From Drosophila pseudoobscura (Eukaryota; Arthropoda; Insecta; Diptera; Drosophilidae): DNA of 64,000 nt. A program made the position numbers and the translations under genes. Shown piece by piece: positions 60,821 through 64,000 of this stretch (its first letter is position 1; the number at the start of each line of letters is the position of its first letter). The stretch lies in NCBI RefSeq assembly GCF_009870125.1, contig NC_046682.1, positions 1,178,001 through 1,242,000 on the forward strand. The letters are read 5' to 3'. The notes below the pieces were generated by a model, which saw only the letters and a program-made list of their open reading frames with translations, was not told the DNA's origin and did not search any database.

Positions 60821-63800
60821 TTAGACAGACGATGTGGCGTTTCTTTCGCTATCGATGGTCAAGCTGGATGCGCGCAAGGACGCCAGTGAGAGATTGCTGT
60901 GATACAAAGCCTTCGGGGACAACAGCGTCGTATTTTGAATAGCTGGCATCGTTTTGTTGATATTGCAAAATACAGAAGACTCATTAACTGAACGCGACTG
61001 TGCTGACAGAGCTTCAGATTTCATCGCCAAGAGCCCATCGACAGAAAGAGCATTAGCATTCAATGTGACCGTAATGGCGCTGCCTCCATCAGTGCTTTCA
61101 TTCTCGCCCGCTACAGGCCCACCACCGCAAAGATGCAAGCGAGAATTCAACAACTTGTTGCAGGCCGGGCATGATCGTGCTGGTCCGTTTTTGTCTCGCC
61201 GTCGCATTATTTCGTGTGCGCATCTGGAATAAGTGCAAATATAATTACCAAGTATGGTTATATTCTTTAGCTGTATATAGCTTTCAATTTATTTTAGCGA
61301 TCAACCTTTTACCTACCTCGCATGGAGAATGTGTGCACAGGGTAGGGCTTCTAGATTGCCCGGCTGTAAGCCGAATAATTCCCCACAAGCACCACAATTT
61401 AGGCCTAATGCAGCATCTGTCTGATTTGCCAGGCGGAAGTGAGTGTTATATTGATCCTCGTCGCCCAACGCGCGGTATATTAAAGCTAGTCGACAACGAA
61501 TCTTGCGCACCAGAAGCTGTAATACAGATATAATATACGCATAAATATTATTAAAACTTTCTGGATCTAATATTGATAATCACTTTGGCACCAATAGAGC
61601 TGGCAACCTCAAGTAGACGTGTGTTAAATTCCAAAGGCCTGCAGTTGCAAATCTTGTTCTGAAGACGTAAAGTTTCCAGGCACCGGGCAGCCCCGTCCAT
61701 CGCCTCCATTTGAGCCATGCGATCCCCTAAACTTGCTGATGTACCCATTGCTTGCTCATATTGTCGGAACGCCCGCTGATGTAATATTTTTCGATCGGTC
61801 AATATAAAAAAGAAGGAATAAGTTAAATATGTATAAGATTTTTCTTAATAAGTAATTTTAATCATACTGAACGTGTATACTCGTAGGAAAAATCAGGTTG
61901 TTATTGTTTCCGAGCTTTCCGAGCGGAATATGTACAAATGGTTTTACTATTCGTAAATTTGAATCGAATCTGATGACTACTAAAGATTTTTTGGCTTTAA
62001 GTTGATACAAGCAAATAAACTTGAGCTGCTCTTAGATTTCGATGTGCATGAACTCTATGGATTTTACATATGCGTTAACCTAATACTTGTATTTTATAAA
62101 TTATACAAAATTATTAATAATATGAATTATGCTTGAATATTTGTGTGTGAAACTACATTTTCTATAGTTCGCGATAATCTCCAAAATAAAAAAGTACAAA
62201 AGACAGAGGGGAAAATTGAGTTGCATATAGGCCATGCACATTTTTTGTACAAACATCAATATCCATTTTCTTTCGGTATATATCCCCCATAACACGGACA
62301 CTTCTTGTGTATGTGGCCTGATCTCCGGAAATAAGCGACAGTTTAGTTGCCTCCTAAAAGAAATTATATTTATCAAAACTTGTCGACTAAATTTTTAGAA
62401 AAACCTTCAGTTACCTTACAGTAGTCCTGCGCATCCCCCAGCTCGCCCTGCTTTCGCAAGGAGGCTGCCATGCGCAGCAAAGCGGCTCTATGATGACAGG
62501 AATTCAGGTCCCCCAGTTGTAGGGATCGCGACAAATCGTATGCTTTGGATGCGTAGGTGGCACTTTTATTATTATCCTGTAGTCGGCCGAAAAGTTCGGA
62601 GAGTGCCACGTATACTTGCAACTCCAACGAAGGATCGCCAATGGCTATAGCTATCTTATGAGCCCCCTGCAGGCCCTCCAATGCTCTAGAAAATCCGCCC
62701 ATTTCAAGGTAAACTCGTGCCACTGTCAAATGGACCAGTCCACTGCGGCATTTTGTTCCGCACTCGTTATAGAGCGAGTGACGAGCGTAACTCAAAGCTC
62801 GCTCGAGACCACCTAGACTAGCATGTGCTCGACTGAGGTTTAGATACGTCTCTGCACGCATGTTTGGAGAGTCGAGTTCCTCTGATATGCTAAAAAATAA
62901 AATGACAGGTTAAACTTGATAAGACTATGAATGACTTTTGCCCAGACTATTACTACAACATGAAAATGTGGTAAAATCAATACAAGCAAGAGTTGAAGAC
63001 TAGCTTTAAGATTAATGCTATATGTCAGCTATATAAGGAGTCCTGTAATTCTGATTCATATTTCTTGGTGAGTTATGTATGCTTGAGCATTAAAAATTAA
63101 TTTCTTGAAAGCCTTAATTTGCATCTTTATTGTGGTACATGTACGCGCTTGAATGCTTGGAAGTCGAAATTTAGGACTAAGTTTTGTGATTACTAGTAAT
63201 ATTTTGTAATAAATGTATACTAAATAATATCATTCAAATTTTCTTTTCTTCTTCTTGATTATTACGATGTATTGATTATTATAATGTACATAAATACATA
63301 TGTATATATGTAGATATCTGGAAAATCGGAGCTGCGAAGATTTGATATATGTATATACCTGTCATAGTCATTGTGTAAACATTTTACATTTGTTTCTTAA
63401 GAAATCTTCCTTCTGCATTTTATGCTGACATTTTAAAGCACATTTAAAAAATTTCTGAGCAAAAAGCAACAACTAAATACTATAGCCAATTTCATTTTAT
63501 AGCACATTCGGGAAAGGTAGGCCATTTTACTCACCCAAGCTGTTGATGACCGAACTCAATAGCTTCACGAAACTTTCCCCAATCCATATGTGCCTGATAC
63601 AAATAACCCAATAGCTGGAAGCAATCCTCGCGACGACACGTGCCTTTTAATGCACTACGCCAGGTGCGTACTGCAGCTGTTTGATTGTTTTGCTCATAAA
63701 GCCGAAGACCGCGCTCAATCTGTGAACAAATCCAATCAGTGAATTGCCATATATTGTATTAATACGTTCCTATATCGTGTGTTGTAAACGTACGATAGGG

Positions 63801-63980
63801 AAATATTCACCTTTCGTTTTGCAATGTACTGTCGAAGGCTTCGTTGGCAAGCCAAAAAACAGCTGATTACAGAACCAGAACGTAATAATCCTTGGCCAGT
63901 CCAGAGAGAACGCGAACCTGCATCAGGGCTTGAGCCATAGCCCGCAACTCTCGAATAGCTCTCATCTAACTGACATAAAT
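60821..63980 (-). CDS. Rapsyn orthologue (receptor-associated TPR/RING protein), 5' partial
   Basis: Vertebrate rapsyn clusters nicotinic acetylcholine receptors at the postsynaptic membrane; I believe the fly gene is CG1909. Seven exons in view: 63,980-63,811, 63,719-63,535, 62,889-62,415, 62,353-62,255, 61,775-61,584, 61,516-61,317 and 61,223-60,821. They are in phase, about 573 residues. The start and any myristoylated N-terminus lie beyond the right edge. TPR-like helices run from IERGLRLYEQNNQTAAVRTW through RAETYLNLSRAHASLGGLER to LLVRKIRCRLALIYRALGDE. The C-terminal RING-H2 spans CGACGELFG, LPCAHILHARCAHEIM and RSCPACNKL across the last intron. About 90 Ser/Asn/Leu-rich residues follow the RING, absent from vertebrate rapsyn. 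Two donors are weak (GTTTGT at 62,254 and GTGATT at 61,583) but the frames and similarity support them. Confidence 0.88.
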
Positions 63981-64000
63981 CTGCAATCAAATATCATCAT

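Noticed and set aside
1..64000. tRNA, rRNA or CRISPR-like arrays
   Set aside because: No tRNA B-box with a foldable cloverleaf, no rRNA segments and no regularly spaced repeats were seen. This is a eukaryotic nuclear region.

Overview
This is a eukaryotic window from a fruit fly (genus Drosophila). It carries legless (BCL9), onecut and the rapsyn orthologue. All three are dot-chromosome (Muller element F) genes in D. melanogaster. The surroundings fit that chromosome: AT-rich, gene-poor and full of DINE-1/INE-1-like Helitron relatives, broken LINEs, a gypsy-type LTR element and DNA-transposon debris. The DINE-1 sequence is not the D. melanogaster version, so I infer another species (perhaps obscura group, unproven).

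Left part (1-34,400): no multi-exon host gene was recognised. It holds DINE-1-like copies (about 1.1, 4.4, 11.6, 20.3, 22.7, 23.5 and 27 kb), LINE remnants (2.5-4.1 and 7.9-9.8 kb), a PRA1-like gene fragment (7.35 kb), Tc1-like (28 kb) and pogo-like (32.6 kb) remnants, and a degenerate copy of an unidentified gene (26.3 kb). The one intact short gene is an intronless RpS14 (uS11) open frame at 16,416-16,871. It is probably a retrocopy, since it differs at several near-invariant residues.

Middle (34,671-44,350): legless on the minus strand in six coding exons (1,521 codons). A DRE plus Motif 1 core promoter sits at about 41.1 kb. Upstream is a 2.8 kb degenerate repeat field that includes a second copy of the promoter-proximal block.

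Right-middle (44,550-51,900): nested transposons. DINE-1-like copies include one inserted in a Helitron helicase remnant and one 1.5 kb palindromic pair. A decayed gypsy-group pol on the minus strand is interrupted by a solo-LTR-like segment and by a 5'-truncated LINE.

Right (53,165-64,000): onecut (minus, three coding exons, CUT domain plus ONECUT homeodomain), then rapsyn (minus, seven exons in view, 5' end beyond the window). The onecut stop is TGA followed by C, and the same frame stays open for 136 more codons, making it a candidate for stop-codon readthrough.

The three host genes are functionally separate: Wnt/Wingless co-activation (legless), neuronal transcription (onecut) and receptor clustering at synapses (rapsyn).
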